Below, in pieces: positions 15,274 to 23,821 of a DNA stretch of 64,000 bases. Origin of the DNA: Bradyrhizobium diazoefficiens (GTDB lineage Bacteria > Pseudomonadota > Alphaproteobacteria > Rhizobiales > Xanthobacteraceae). Under the pieces are notes generated by a model that worked only from the letters and a program-made list of their open reading frames with translations, was not told the origin of the DNA and did not search any database. The translations under genes were made by a program, and so were the position numbers. How positions within the stretch are numbered: position 1 is the first letter of the stretch; each line of letters starts with the position of its first letter. The stretch is taken from positions 1-64,000 of the forward strand of contig NZ_JAFCKW010000028.1 in NCBI RefSeq assembly GCF_018129965.1, in the 5' to 3' direction.

Positions 15274-18200
15274 CTAACCAAGAATATCCGGCACGCTTCC
15301 CGTAATGGCGCTCAATGGCGCCATGATCCGGCAAACGACGCCGATCTCGCGATAATCGATCACGGCTTCGCCGCCGAGCTGGCCGGCCAGGCCCCGCTCG
15401 ATCAGCCGCGAGCCAAATCCCCTGCTGGTGGGCGCAGTGACCTTGGGACCACCCGTCTCGGTCCAGACCATCTGCAAATGTTGCTCGTCCCGTTCGGCGA
15501 TGTCCCAATGCACCGATATGCGGCCGGAGCCGTTCGACAACGCGCCGTATTTGGCTGCGTTCGTCGCAAGTTCATGCACCGCCATGGCGACGGCCAGCGC
15601 CGACTTCGGAAGCAGCCAGATGTCCGGCCCCCGGACGTCGAACTCATGCCGCTGCGCCATGAAGGGCGACAGCGCTTTTTCCACGATGTCGCGCAGGTCC
15701 GCACCTTCCCAGTTTTGCTGGGTCAACACGTCGTGGGCTCCCGCCATCGAAAGCAGGCGCGACTCCAGAGCGGCTTTGACAGCAACCGGGACAGTGGCGC
15801 CCTTCAATGTCTGGGCGGCGATGGATTGCACGGTCGCAAGCGTGTTCTTGACCCGGTGGTTGAGCTCATTGATCAGCAATTCGCGCTGCTGACGCGCGCG
15901 AACCTGGGCGGAGATGTCCCGGAAATAGCAAACCACCCCGTGGCGGCCTTCGGGCAGCGGAATGCGATTGATCCGCCACTCGTAGAATTCCTTCACCTTG
16001 CGGTCCCGCCGCTCCTCGATGTGTTCGGGCACCAGGTACGGCTCGCCGGTTTCCAGCGTATGCCGGAACAGCCGGACCAGTTCGTTGGCAGAGTCCTCGG
16101 GCCACAGGATATGGACGATCTCGTCGAACCTCCGGCCGACGAGGTCGGGAATGTCTCCGAAGAACGGCACTGCCGTGGGATTGACGGCCTTGATCCTGAA
16201 ATCGGCGTCGACCAGATAAACGCCGAGCGGGGCCTGGCTGAGCAAGGTCTCGAACTGGGTGGTTCGTCTGCGCAAGGCTTCTTCGCTTGCGCGCAACTCC
16301 CGTGCCGCATCGCGCCGCACGCGCGCCAGCGTCAGATTCGCGGCAACTTGAGCCACCAGCTCGCGGGCGGCAAACGGCTTCGTCAGATAGTAATCGGCAC
16401 CGGCGCGCAGGCCTTCGATCCGGGATTCTTCTCCCGCGCGCGCCGACAGCATGATCACGGGCAGGTCGCGCAGGTCGGGATCGCTGCGGATCGCCGCCAG
16501 CAAGCCGAATCCATCAAGCCCCGGCATCATGGCGTCCGTGACGACGAGATCCGGAGCGCTTCGTCGTATCGCCGCGAGCGCCGCCTGGCCGTCGGCCGCG
16601 GTTTGAACCTCCCAATGGGCGCCGAGCAACCGCGCGATGTAGGCGCGCATGTCCCCGTTGTCGTCGGCGACCAGGACGCGGCCCTCGAGCTTGTTGGCGA
16701 TCATCTCGGCTTGCGCGATGTCTGCGCGGGAGACGGCAAATTCGGTCGGAGCCGCCTGGGGCAGCCAGCTCAAGGCTTCTTCGACATAGGCCTCGGCCCG
16801 GCTGGTCACAGGCACGTCCGTGGCGTCCGCGTCGAGGCTCTGGGTCCCAAGCTCGGCCGAAGCGAACGGGATGCGGACCTTGAAGGACGATCCCCTGCCG
16901 ACTTCACTTTCAGCGCTGAGCGAACCGCCGTGCAGCTTGACGAGTTCATGGACCAGCGCGAGACCGATGCCGGACCCCTCGAATGACCGGCTTTTCTGGT
17001 TCTCGACGCGGTGAAAACGCTCAAAGAGCCGCGGCAATTCGTGGGACGGTATGCCGACGCCGGTGTCGCGCACGACGAGCTCGGCGAACTTGCCGTCGTC
17101 CATGGCATGCATCCGGACGGAGATGCCGCCTTCGAACGTGAACTTGAAGGCGTTGGACAGGAGGTTGAAGACGATCTTCTCCCACATGTCGCGATCGACC
17201 GGCACGCGCCCGGGCAATGGCTCGCAATCGATCTCCAGCTTCAACCCGGCCTTCTCGGTGGCGGACTCGAAGTTGGACACCAGTTCAGCCGTAAAACGCG
17301 ACAGGTCGGTGGGCTGGAAATTGGCATTGGCGCGCCCGGCTTCGATCCGGGAGAAGTCGAGCAGCGTATTGACGAGCTTGAGCAAGCGCTGTGAATTGCG
17401 TTGCGCCACCTCGAGGCGCTGGCGTTGCACGGGATCGAGGGCGGCCGCAGAGGAATCGTTCAGCGCGTCCTGCACCGGCCCCAGCATCAAGGTCAGCGGC
17501 GTGCGGAATTCGTGGCTGACGTTGGAAAAGAACAGCGTCTTGGCGCGGTCGATCTCCGCCAACGCATCGGCGCGCCGGCGCTCTTCTTCGAAAGCGCGCG
17601 CGCCGGCGAGGCTGGCGGAAATCTGCCCCGCCAAAAGCTCCATGAAGCTGGCGTAGCCTTCATCATATTTCCGATAGGGATTGAGTCCGGCAACCAGACA
17701 ACCGACAGGCCCGCTCTGGCCCTTGCTCCCGATCGAAATGACCGCGGCCTGGATCGGTGATGTGTCCCAAAACCCGGAGGGCAAGCGACCATCCACGACC
17801 GTGGAGAGATCGTTCACGATCAGGCTTCCCGCGACCGGGATATCGTACGGCCACGGACCGCCAGGGAGGATCACGGGGGGCGCTGCCGGATGGCCGCTTT
17901 CGATGCCGGAGGCGCGCGCCAGACGCAGGTCGCCCTGATCGTCGTAGAGATACAGCAGCGAGAAGGGCACGTCCTTGTCGGCGACCTTCATGCCGTCCCT
18001 GATCGCATCGAGGACTTCTACCTCGGCCCGGGCCGATGCCAGGCGGCCGGCAAGCTGGCTCAGGGTGGCGAGGCGCCGCTCGCCCACGACACGTTCGGTT
18101 TCTTCCGTGACGACGCACAGCATCCCGCTGATCCGGCCATCGTCGTCGGCGAGCGGACTGTAGGAAAAGGTGTGGTAGCTCTCTTCGCGAAATCCCAGCC

Positions 18201-18648
18201 GCTCGAGAATCAGGAGCAAGCCTTCGTCCCAGGTCGCTTCGCCGGTGCTGAGCACGCGCTCGATGCGCGGCGCGATATCCGGCCAGATTTCCTCCCAGAC
18301 CTTGTCCGTTGGCGAACCGAGAAACCAATCACGCTTCAGCCCGAGTGTCGGAAGGTAGGCATCGTTGCAGAAAAATCTGAGATTGGGCCCCCACGCCATC
18401 CACATCGCGTAGCGGGAGCTCAACACGATCCGCACGGTCGTCTTCAGGCTCTGGGGCCAGGATTCAGGCGGGCCGAGGTCGGTCGCGGCCCAATTGAAAT
18501 TCCGCATCATCGTCGCCATGACGCCCGCACCCGCCATGAAATCGGGGGCGCCGTGCGTATCGATCGGAGGGTGCGGGGTTTCGAGCATCCAGGATGGCAG
18601 TTCTAGTCGTCCAATCGAAGCAGGTTTCAGGCCGGAATCTCCAATCAT
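15274..18648 (-). CDS. Large hybrid sensor kinase with two kinase modules (HisKA-REC-PAS-HWE)
   Basis: This 1124-residue cytosolic protein contains in order: a PAS-like sensor (about 45-185), a GAF-like segment (about 195-355), and a HisKA domain with phosphoacceptor His379 in SHEFRTPLTL. Next come a HATPase with the N, G1 and G2 boxes (to about 615) and a receiver domain with Asp705 in VTDAMMPGLDG. After that are a PAS domain (about 790-905) and finally a second kinase of the HWE/HisKA_2 type with His931 in LNHRVKNTLATVQSIAAQT. No transmembrane segment is seen. Carrying two histidine kinases of different classes in one chain is unusual. The adjacent single-domain regulator is the obvious partner. 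Confidence 0.9.
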   Translation of the reverse strand: MIGDSGLKPASIGRLELPSWMLETPHPPIDTHGAPDFMAGAGVMATMMRNFNWAATDLGPPESWPQSLKTTVRIVLSSRYAMWMAWGPNLRFFCNDAYLPTLGLKRDWFLGSPTDKVWEEIWPDIAPRIERVLSTGEATWDEGLLLILERLGFREESYHTFSYSPLADDDGRISGMLCVVTEETERVVGERRLATLSQLAGRLASARAEVEVLDAIRDGMKVADKDVPFSLLYLYDDQGDLRLARASGIESGHPAAPPVILPGGPWPYDIPVAGSLIVNDLSTVVDGRLPSGFWDTSPIQAAVISIGSKGQSGPVGCLVAGLNPYRKYDEGYASFMELLAGQISASLAGARAFEEERRRADALAEIDRAKTLFFSNVSHEFRTPLTLMLGPVQDALNDSSAAALDPVQRQRLEVAQRNSQRLLKLVNTLLDFSRIEAGRANANFQPTDLSRFTAELVSNFESATEKAGLKLEIDCEPLPGRVPVDRDMWEKIVFNLLSNAFKFTFEGGISVRMHAMDDGKFAELVVRDTGVGIPSHELPRLFERFHRVENQKSRSFEGSGIGLALVHELVKLHGGSLSAESEVGRGSSFKVRIPFASAELGTQSLDADATDVPVTSRAEAYVEEALSWLPQAAPTEFAVSRADIAQAEMIANKLEGRVLVADDNGDMRAYIARLLGAHWEVQTAADGQAALAAIRRSAPDLVVTDAMMPGLDGFGLLAAIRSDPDLRDLPVIMLSARAGEESRIEGLRAGADYYLTKPFAARELVAQVAANLTLARVRRDAARELRASEEALRRRTTQFETLLSQAPLGVYLVDADFRIKAVNPTAVPFFGDIPDLVGRRFDEIVHILWPEDSANELVRLFRHTLETGEPYLVPEHIEERRDRKVKEFYEWRINRIPLPEGRHGVVCYFRDISAQVRARQQRELLINELNHRVKNTLATVQSIAAQTLKGATVPVAVKAALESRLLSMAGAHDVLTQQNWEGADLRDIVEKALSPFMAQRHEFDVRGPDIWLLPKSALAVAMAVHELATNAAKYGALSNGSGRISVHWDIAERDEQHLQMVWTETGGPKVTAPTSRGFGSRLIERGLAGQLGGEAVIDYREIGVVCRIMAPLSAITGSVPDILG

Positions 18649-18741
18649 CCTGGCTCGATTTAGTTCCCGACCCGGTTACATATTTTTGAATGGAAGCCTG
18701 AGCGATGGACCGCCCGGCCCGTCCCGCCGAGGCCCCGCGTT

Positions 18742-19956
18742 CTACGCCCCCGCCCGCCGCCCCGGCGCCGGACCCACATAGCGCGCCCGGGGGCGGATCA
18801 GCCTGCCGAACTGCAATTGCTCGCTGGCATGGGCGATCCAGCCGACGCTGCGGGCCATGGCGAACAAAGCGAGTTCGCTGCCGACGGGGAGCCGCAGCGC
18901 GTGCACGAGCACGGCGAGCGCATAGTCGATGTTGACGAGTTCGCCGGTCGCCTCGGCGATCCGCTCGGGCACTTCGCGGGTGAATTTTCGCGGCGCGCCA
19001 GCGCGCGTCAGCGCATTCAGCAGCGACTGGGCACGGGGATCGCCGCGCCTGTAGACACCGTGGCCGAAACCGGCGAAACGCTCGCCGAGTGCGACACGTT
19101 CCCGCACCAGCGGCTCGACATCGCGGTCCACCAGGGTCTTGACGAGCTGCGAGGCCAGCACGCCGGCGCCGCCGTGCTTCGGTCCCTTCAGCGCAGCAAG
19201 GCCTGCGATGACGGAGTCGTAGAGATTGAGTCCGGTCGACGCCGCGCAGCGCGCGGTGAAGGTCGAGGCATTCAATTCGTGATCGGCGAGCAGCACGAGT
19301 GCGCGGCGGATGAGATCGGGCGCATGCTTGTTGTCCGGCGCCCAGGCCTTCGCGATCTGCCGGTGCAGCGGCTCGGCCGACGGCGCGCCATTGAGCATGG
19401 TCGCGACCAGCAGCCGGACGATGCGGCCGCCCACCATGGCGCGGCCGTCGGGCGCACGGGTAAAGGCGCGGGGATCGGCGCTCGACGCCAGCGCCAGCAC
19501 GGCGATGGCGCGGTCGATCGGCGCGGCGCGGCGCGCGGCGTCCGCGATCGCGCGCATCTCGCCGGAGATCTCGGGCTGATTGTCCGGCGTGAAGGGATCG
19601 ACGTCCGAAACGTCCCAGAGCAAGGTCGCGGTGTGTTCCAGCGTGTCGTTCTCGGCGAGATCGACGCAATTGACGCCGCGGTAGATCGCGCCCTCCTCGG
19701 TGATGGTCGAGATCTCCGTGTCCATCACCGGCAGGTCGGCGTCGAAGCTGCGCAGGCCCCGCGGCTCCGGCGACGGCACCCGGCGCTCCTTCAACGCACG
19801 GACGTCCTCGGCGCGGTAGCGGTTCTTGCGCGAGTCCGGCGTCGGCTCGGAGCGGATCATGCCCCGGCTGACATAGGCGTAGAGGGTCGCCGGCGAGATC
19901 GCGAGCTCGGCCGCGGCTTCGCGGGCAGAGAGATAGAGGCCTTCCGAATTTTTCAT
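18742..19956 (-). CDS. Citrate synthase family protein with N-terminal HTH
   Basis: The 404-residue protein begins with a MerR/excisionase-like DNA-binding segment (about 6-58: YLSAREAAAELAISPATLYA and then RYRAEDVRAL). The rest is a citrate synthase fold with ADHELNASTFTARCAAST, GPKHGGAG and FGHGVYRRGDPRA, which include the catalytic-region histidines. It is known as a widespread but uncharacterised citrate synthase architecture. It might be a metabolite-responsive regulator, an enzyme, or both. It is divergent from a second citrate-synthase-like gene (20032-21126) across a 75-bp gap with two palindromes. The ATG at 19956 begins right at the HTH domain. Confidence 0.88.
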   Translation of the reverse strand: MKNSEGLYLSAREAAAELAISPATLYAYVSRGMIRSEPTPDSRKNRYRAEDVRALKERRVPSPEPRGLRSFDADLPVMDTEISTITEEGAIYRGVNCVDLAENDTLEHTATLLWDVSDVDPFTPDNQPEISGEMRAIADAARRAAPIDRAIAVLALASSADPRAFTRAPDGRAMVGGRIVRLLVATMLNGAPSAEPLHRQIAKAWAPDNKHAPDLIRRALVLLADHELNASTFTARCAASTGLNLYDSVIAGLAALKGPKHGGAGVLASQLVKTLVDRDVEPLVRERVALGERFAGFGHGVYRRGDPRAQSLLNALTRAGAPRKFTREVPERIAEATGELVNIDYALAVLVHALRLPVGSELALFAMARSVGWIAHASEQLQFGRLIRPRARYVGPAPGRRAGA

Positions 19957-19957
19957 A

Positions 19958-19986
19958 TTGATTTACGTAATCAAGATTGATCAATC
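19958..19986. promoter_or_regulatory. Two adjacent palindromes between divergent citrate synthase genes
   Basis: TTGATT-N5-AATCAA at 19958-19974 abuts the perfect 12-bp palindrome GATTGATCAATC at 19975-19986. Both share the GATT/AATC half-site. They occupy the short interval upstream of both start codons and are plausible operators, possibly for the HTH domain of the 18742-19956 product. Binding is inferred. Confidence 0.55.
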
Positions 19987-20031
19987 TGTCGAGAGGTCTG
20001 ATTTTCCCCTGGTGCAAAGGAGATTTGGGCC

Positions 20032-21126
20032 ATGAACATCCACCTTACCAAGAGCCAGATCGGGCTGGACGGCGTTCCCGCAGCCGAAACGGTGCTGAGC
20101 CATGTCGACGGCGAGCGCGGTCAGCTGATCATCGCCGGCGAGCATGTCGGCGCACTGGCCGCCAAGTCGAGCTTCGAGGGCGTCACCGCCCGGCTCTGGA
20201 ACGGCGCCAGCAAGACCAGCTTGAGCGAGGCCAATGTGCGGGCGAGCCTCGGCGCGGCGCGCGAGCGCGCCTTCGCGCGGCTGGGAGACCTTCTGCCCGC
20301 CACACGCGGAATGGGAATCGTCGACGGGTTTCGTGCAGCCATCGCCGGTCTGCGCGCCGAGCAGGGGCTGGAGCATGAAGCGACGATCGTCGGCGCATTT
20401 CCGGTGATCGCGGGCGCGCTGGTCCGCCGCGCCAGGGGTCTCGATCCGCTCGCGCCGGATCCGAATGCGAGCCATGCCGCCGATACGCTCCGGATGCTGC
20501 ATGGGCGCGTGCCTGACATACGCGAGGTCACCGCGCTCGACGCCTATCTCGTCACCGCCAGCGACCACGGCATGAACGCCTCGACCTTCACCGCGCGCGT
20601 GGTGGCCTCGACGCAGGCCGATCTGTTTGCCGCCGTCACCGCAGGCTATTGCGGGCTGACCGGTCCGCTCCATGGCGGCGCGCCGGAGCCGGTGCTGGAA
20701 ATGCTCGACGCCATCGGCTCGCGCGAGCGCATCCAGCCTTGGGTGGATGCGGCGCTCGCCCGCGGCGAGCGGATGATGGGTTTTGGCCACCGCGTCTATC
20801 GCGTGCGCGATCCGCGCGCCGACGTGCTCAAGACCGCGATCGAGGCACTCGCCTCTGACGGAGCCGACCTGCCCTTCGCCGGCGAGGTCGAGGCCTATAT
20901 CCGCGGCGCGTTGCGCAGGAAGAATCCGGACCGGCCGCTGGAGACCAATGTGGAGTTCTTCACCGCGATCCTGCTCGATGCGCTCGCCATTCCCCGGCAG
21001 GCCTTCACGCCGATCTTCGCGGTGGCGCGCGCGGCAGGCTGGACCGCGCATGCACGCGAGCAGCAGCGGACCGGACGGTTGATCCGCCCGAGTTCGTCCT
21101 ATGTGGGGGCGATGCCTGAGGGGTGA
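20032..21126 (+). CDS. Citrate synthase / methylcitrate synthase-like protein
   Basis: This 364-residue protein of the citrate synthase fold starts MNIHLTKSQIGLDGVPAAET and contains SDHGMNASTFTARVVAST, GPLHGGAPEPV and MGFGHRVYRVRDPRAD, which carry the oxaloacetate/acyl-CoA site histidines, and ETNVEFFTAILLD. It condenses an acyl-CoA with an oxoacid; citrate versus 2-methylcitrate cannot be decided here. It is shorter than the main GltA, and the window has no prp genes. An AAAGGAG ribosome-binding site precedes the ATG at 20032. It is divergent from the HTH-citrate synthase gene and likely co-regulated with it. Confidence 0.87.
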   Translation: MNIHLTKSQIGLDGVPAAETVLSHVDGERGQLIIAGEHVGALAAKSSFEGVTARLWNGASKTSLSEANVRASLGAARERAFARLGDLLPATRGMGIVDGFRAAIAGLRAEQGLEHEATIVGAFPVIAGALVRRARGLDPLAPDPNASHAADTLRMLHGRVPDIREVTALDAYLVTASDHGMNASTFTARVVASTQADLFAAVTAGYCGLTGPLHGGAPEPVLEMLDAIGSRERIQPWVDAALARGERMMGFGHRVYRVRDPRADVLKTAIEALASDGADLPFAGEVEAYIRGALRRKNPDRPLETNVEFFTAILLDALAIPRQAFTPIFAVARAAGWTAHAREQQRTGRLIRPSSSYVGAMPEG

Positions 21127-21157
21127 CGAAGTAGCCCGGATGGAGCGGCGTTCTTTC

Positions 21158-21307
21158 CCTTTCCCCTTGCGGGAGAGGGTCGATCGCCGCGTAGCGGCGA
21201 GACGGGTGAAGGGTTCTCTCCCCGCTCGAATCTCTTGCGATGGAGTTCGTTGAAGCAACCCCTCATCCGGCGCTTCGCGCCACCTTCTCCCACAAGGGGA
21301 TAAGGGA
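21158..21307. repeat. Bradyrhizobium-type intergenic repeat element, copy 4
   Basis: The left end is CCCTTTCCCCTTGCGGGAGA, the internal motifs are GCGGCGAGACGGGTGAAGGG and ACCCCTCATCCGGCGC, and the right end is CACCTTCTCCCACAAGGGGA. The organisation matches the elements at 4266, 5840 and 6487. It separates the convergent citrate synthase and J-domain genes. Confidence 0.8.
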
Positions 21308-21326
21308 AGAAAGCGAGCGCGAGGCC

Positions 21327-21962
21327 TTAAGCCTCCCGCACCACCGTCTTCAGATAATTATACGCCTTGATGATCTCGATCAGGCGGTCTTCGGTGGATC
21401 GGTCGCCGCCATTGGCGTCGGGGTGATGCTGCTTCACCAGCGCCTTGTACTTGCTCTTGACGTCGGCGAGCGTGGCGCTGGGGCCGAGGCCCATGACCTG
21501 AAGCGCCTTGCGCTCGGCGTTCATCACCTTGCGCGTTTCGACCTTGGGCTGGGCCTCCGGACCCTTGCGCCAGCCGCTGCGGCCGTTGAGCTCGGCAAAC
21601 ATGCTGAACGGATCGAAGGCGCCGTCGATCTCGGCCTCAGCGCCCTTCTTGACGCCGCCATTGGCGCCCATCTTCCAGGTCGGACGGTGGCCGGTCAGCG
21701 CATCCTTCTGATAGCGCGCGACGGCATCGGCATTCATGCCGGAGAAGAAATTGTAGTTCTGGTTGTACTCGCGCACATGATTCAGGCAGAAATGCCAGTA
21801 CTCGCGCGAATTCTCGCGGCCCTTGGGCGCGCGATGGGCGCCCTTGTTCTGACACCCGGTCCATTCGCAATTGACCACGGTGTCGCGCGGCTTCACCTCC
21901 GCCTGCTTGCCTTTCGGCTTGACGCGGATTGAGTCGAAGAACTTTGATGAATCGATCGGCAT
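21327..21962 (-). CDS. J-domain protein with N-terminal Cys/His cluster
   Basis: The 211-residue protein ends in a J domain (about 150-211) with the invariant HPD in VKQHHPDANGGD, so it should stimulate the ATPase of a DnaK-type chaperone. Unlike DnaJ, the J domain is at the C-terminus. The N-terminal region carries NCEWTGCQNKGAH and HFCLNHV, a Cys/His arrangement that could bind zinc, and YNFFSGM. It is a conserved alphaproteobacterial type, usually next to bolA and near cobS. Here it is divergent from the BolA gene by 92 bases, a linkage that hints at a role in iron-sulfur or redox homeostasis. Confidence 0.88.
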   Translation of the reverse strand: MPIDSSKFFDSIRVKPKGKQAEVKPRDTVVNCEWTGCQNKGAHRAPKGRENSREYWHFCLNHVREYNQNYNFFSGMNADAVARYQKDALTGHRPTWKMGANGGVKKGAEAEIDGAFDPFSMFAELNGRSGWRKGPEAQPKVETRKVMNAERKALQVMGLGPSATLADVKSKYKALVKQHHPDANGGDRSTEDRLIEIIKAYNYLKTVVREA

Positions 21963-22054
21963 GGCTGACTTTGACTACGCAATGCAAAAACCTTCAAGTC
22001 TTGACATTGCAATTAGCTGCTGACGGAGTGCGAACGCGCACGCCAGAGGCTCAC

Positions 22055-22324
22055 ATGACTACCAGAGACACTATCAGCAACAAGTTGCAGGAAGCTTTCA
22101 CCCCGGAAAGCCTCGAGGTCGTCGACGAGTCCCATTTGCATGAGGGCCACGCCGGCCATCGGCCGAGCGGCGAGACGCATTTCCGTGTTTATATCGTATC
22201 GCCGGCCTTCAAAGGGAAGAGCCGGGTCGATCGCCACCGCATGATAAATGCGGCGCTGGCCGCGGAACTCTCAGGCAGCGTGCACGCGCTCGCGATCCAC
22301 GCTCAGGCGCCGGGGGAAGGGTGA
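22055..22324 (+). CDS. BolA family protein
   Basis: The 89-residue product has the BolA helix-turn-strand pattern: ISNKLQEAFTPESLEVVDES, HEGHAGHRPSGETHFRVYIVS, FKGKSRVDRHRMINAAL and a C-terminal VHALAIHAQAP. BolA proteins partner with monothiol glutaredoxins to bind [2Fe-2S] clusters and influence iron regulation and cell envelope genes. The ATG at 22055 fits the family start; the longer frame upstream belongs to the divergent promoter region. The histidines H30, H33 and H36 are near positions used as cluster ligands in the BolA1-like class. Confidence 0.93.
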   Translation: MTTRDTISNKLQEAFTPESLEVVDESHLHEGHAGHRPSGETHFRVYIVSPAFKGKSRVDRHRMINAALAAELSGSVHALAIHAQAPGEG

Positions 22325-22365
22325 TGCCCTTCACTCTCCCTGGGGAGCCGGGTTGCCTACCAAGT

Positions 22366-22450
22366 CGTCATGCCCGGGCTTGTCCCGGGCATCCACGTTC
22401 TTGATGCCGCAAGTCAGACGTGGATGGCCGGGTCAAGCCCGGCCATGACG
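22366..22450. repeat. Intergenic repeat, CGTCATGCCCGGGC family
   Basis: CGTCATGCCCGGGCTTGTCC-CGGGCATCCACG at the left is matched by CGTGGATGGCCGGGTCAAGC-CCGGCCATGACG at the right, an inverted pair. It lies between the convergent BolA and CorC-family genes, so it may serve as a shared 3' structure. Confidence 0.8.
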
Positions 22451-22483
22451 ATGTGGAAGCGGAAGTGCCAAGCAACTGTTCCG

Positions 22484-23788
22484 TCAAAACGACGTCCCGG
22501 CCCGCTTGGGCCTTGCCTCTTCCATCTCCGCCTCGCGCGGCACCGGTGAAATACGGAGCGCGGTGATGCGGTTGCGCTCGCGGCGGAGCACGCGGAAGCG
22601 GAAGCCGTGGAAGGTAAAGCTCTGGCCGCGGTCCGGGATCGAGCGCGCCTCGTGAATGACGAGGCCGGCGACGGTGGTGGCCTCTTCATCGGGCAGATGC
22701 CAGTCCATCGCGCGGTTGAGATCGCGGATCGGCACCGAGCCGTCGACCACGACCGAGCCGTCCGGCTGGGCGCGCACGCCGGCGACCACGACGTCGTGTT
22801 CGTCGGAGATATCGCCGACGATCTCCTCGAGGATGTCTTCCAGCGTCACGAGACCTTCAACCTCGCCGTACTCGTCGACGACGAGCGCGAAATGGGTCTT
22901 GCGGCGGCGGAACGCCTTCAACTGCTCGGACACGGTGCGCATCTCCGGCACGAACCAGGGCGGCAGCGCGATGGTGGAGACGTCGATGCGCGAGGTGTCG
23001 CCGTCGGCGGCGCGGATCGCGCGTAGGAGATCCTTGGCGTGGAGCACGCCGATGATGTTCTCCGGCTTCTCGCGCCAGAGCGGGATGCGGGTGTATTCGG
23101 TCGCCAGCACCTCGCGCACAAGGTCCTCGGGCGGCAGGTCGGCGTTGATCATCATCATCTCGGTGCGATGGATCATGACGTCGGAGACCTGAAGCTCGCG
23201 CAGGTCCAGCAGGCCGCCGAGCATATCGCGGTCCTGCTTCTCGACCTTGCCCTCGTGATGCAACAGATCGACCGCGCCGCGCAGGCGCTCGGTCGGCGAC
23301 AGGATCGCCTGATGCTCACCGGCAAGGCCGAACAGCCGCATCAACACCCGCACGATGACTTCCACGATCCTGAGCAGCGGACCCAGCACGTACATCGTCA
23401 TCCGCATCGGGCGCGCGACCGCGAGCGCCATCCGGTCGGGCGCGTTGATGGCGATGGTTTTCGGCAGGACCTCGGCAAAAATCACGACCAGGGCGGTCAT
23501 CAAGCCGGTCGCATAGAGCACGCCGACATCGCCGAACCAGCCGGTGAAGATCGAGGTGGCGAGCGCGGAGGCGCTGATATTGGCGATGTTGTTGCCGAGC
23601 AGCAGCGCGCCGATCAGCCGCTCGCGCATGTCGAGCAGGCCCGAGACGACGTCGGCGTCGCGGTTGCCCTGCTTGGAGAGCCGCAGCATGCTGGCGCGCG
23701 AGGCGCCGGTCAGCGCGGTCTCGCTCGCGGCAAAGAAGCCCGAGACGAGCAGGCAGAGAATGACGATTGTGAAGCCGAGCCAGTCCAT
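22484..23788 (-). CDS. HlyC/CorC family (CNNM/DUF21-CBS) membrane protein
   Basis: This 434-residue protein has an N-terminal DUF21/CNNM membrane domain (about 1-190), with hydrophobic segments at 3-22, 57-80, 85-110 and 120-150. A cytosolic CBS pair (about 205-330) carries GVLHAKDLLRAI and FALVVDEYGEVEGLVTLEDILEEIVGDI. A CorC_HlyC domain (about 345-425) ends it. The family is implicated in Mg2+/Co2+ efflux or homeostasis; the old hemolysin label is misleading. It is 33 bases upstream of aroB on the minus strand but reads after it, so it probably shares the aroK-aroB transcript. Confidence 0.93.
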   Translation of the reverse strand: MDWLGFTIVILCLLVSGFFAASETALTGASRASMLRLSKQGNRDADVVSGLLDMRERLIGALLLGNNIANISASALATSIFTGWFGDVGVLYATGLMTALVVIFAEVLPKTIAINAPDRMALAVARPMRMTMYVLGPLLRIVEVIVRVLMRLFGLAGEHQAILSPTERLRGAVDLLHHEGKVEKQDRDMLGGLLDLRELQVSDVMIHRTEMMMINADLPPEDLVREVLATEYTRIPLWREKPENIIGVLHAKDLLRAIRAADGDTSRIDVSTIALPPWFVPEMRTVSEQLKAFRRRKTHFALVVDEYGEVEGLVTLEDILEEIVGDISDEHDVVVAGVRAQPDGSVVVDGSVPIRDLNRAMDWHLPDEEATTVAGLVIHEARSIPDRGQSFTFHGFRFRVLRRERNRITALRISPVPREAEMEEARPKRAGTSF

Positions 23789-23821
23789 GCACCACTCAAC
23801 AGAAATCGGTTCAGCCGCGCA

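Noticed and set aside
15046..16986. 646-codon plus-strand frame opposite the hybrid kinase
   Set aside because: It lies antisense to conserved HWE and receiver domains and has no recognisable domain itself.
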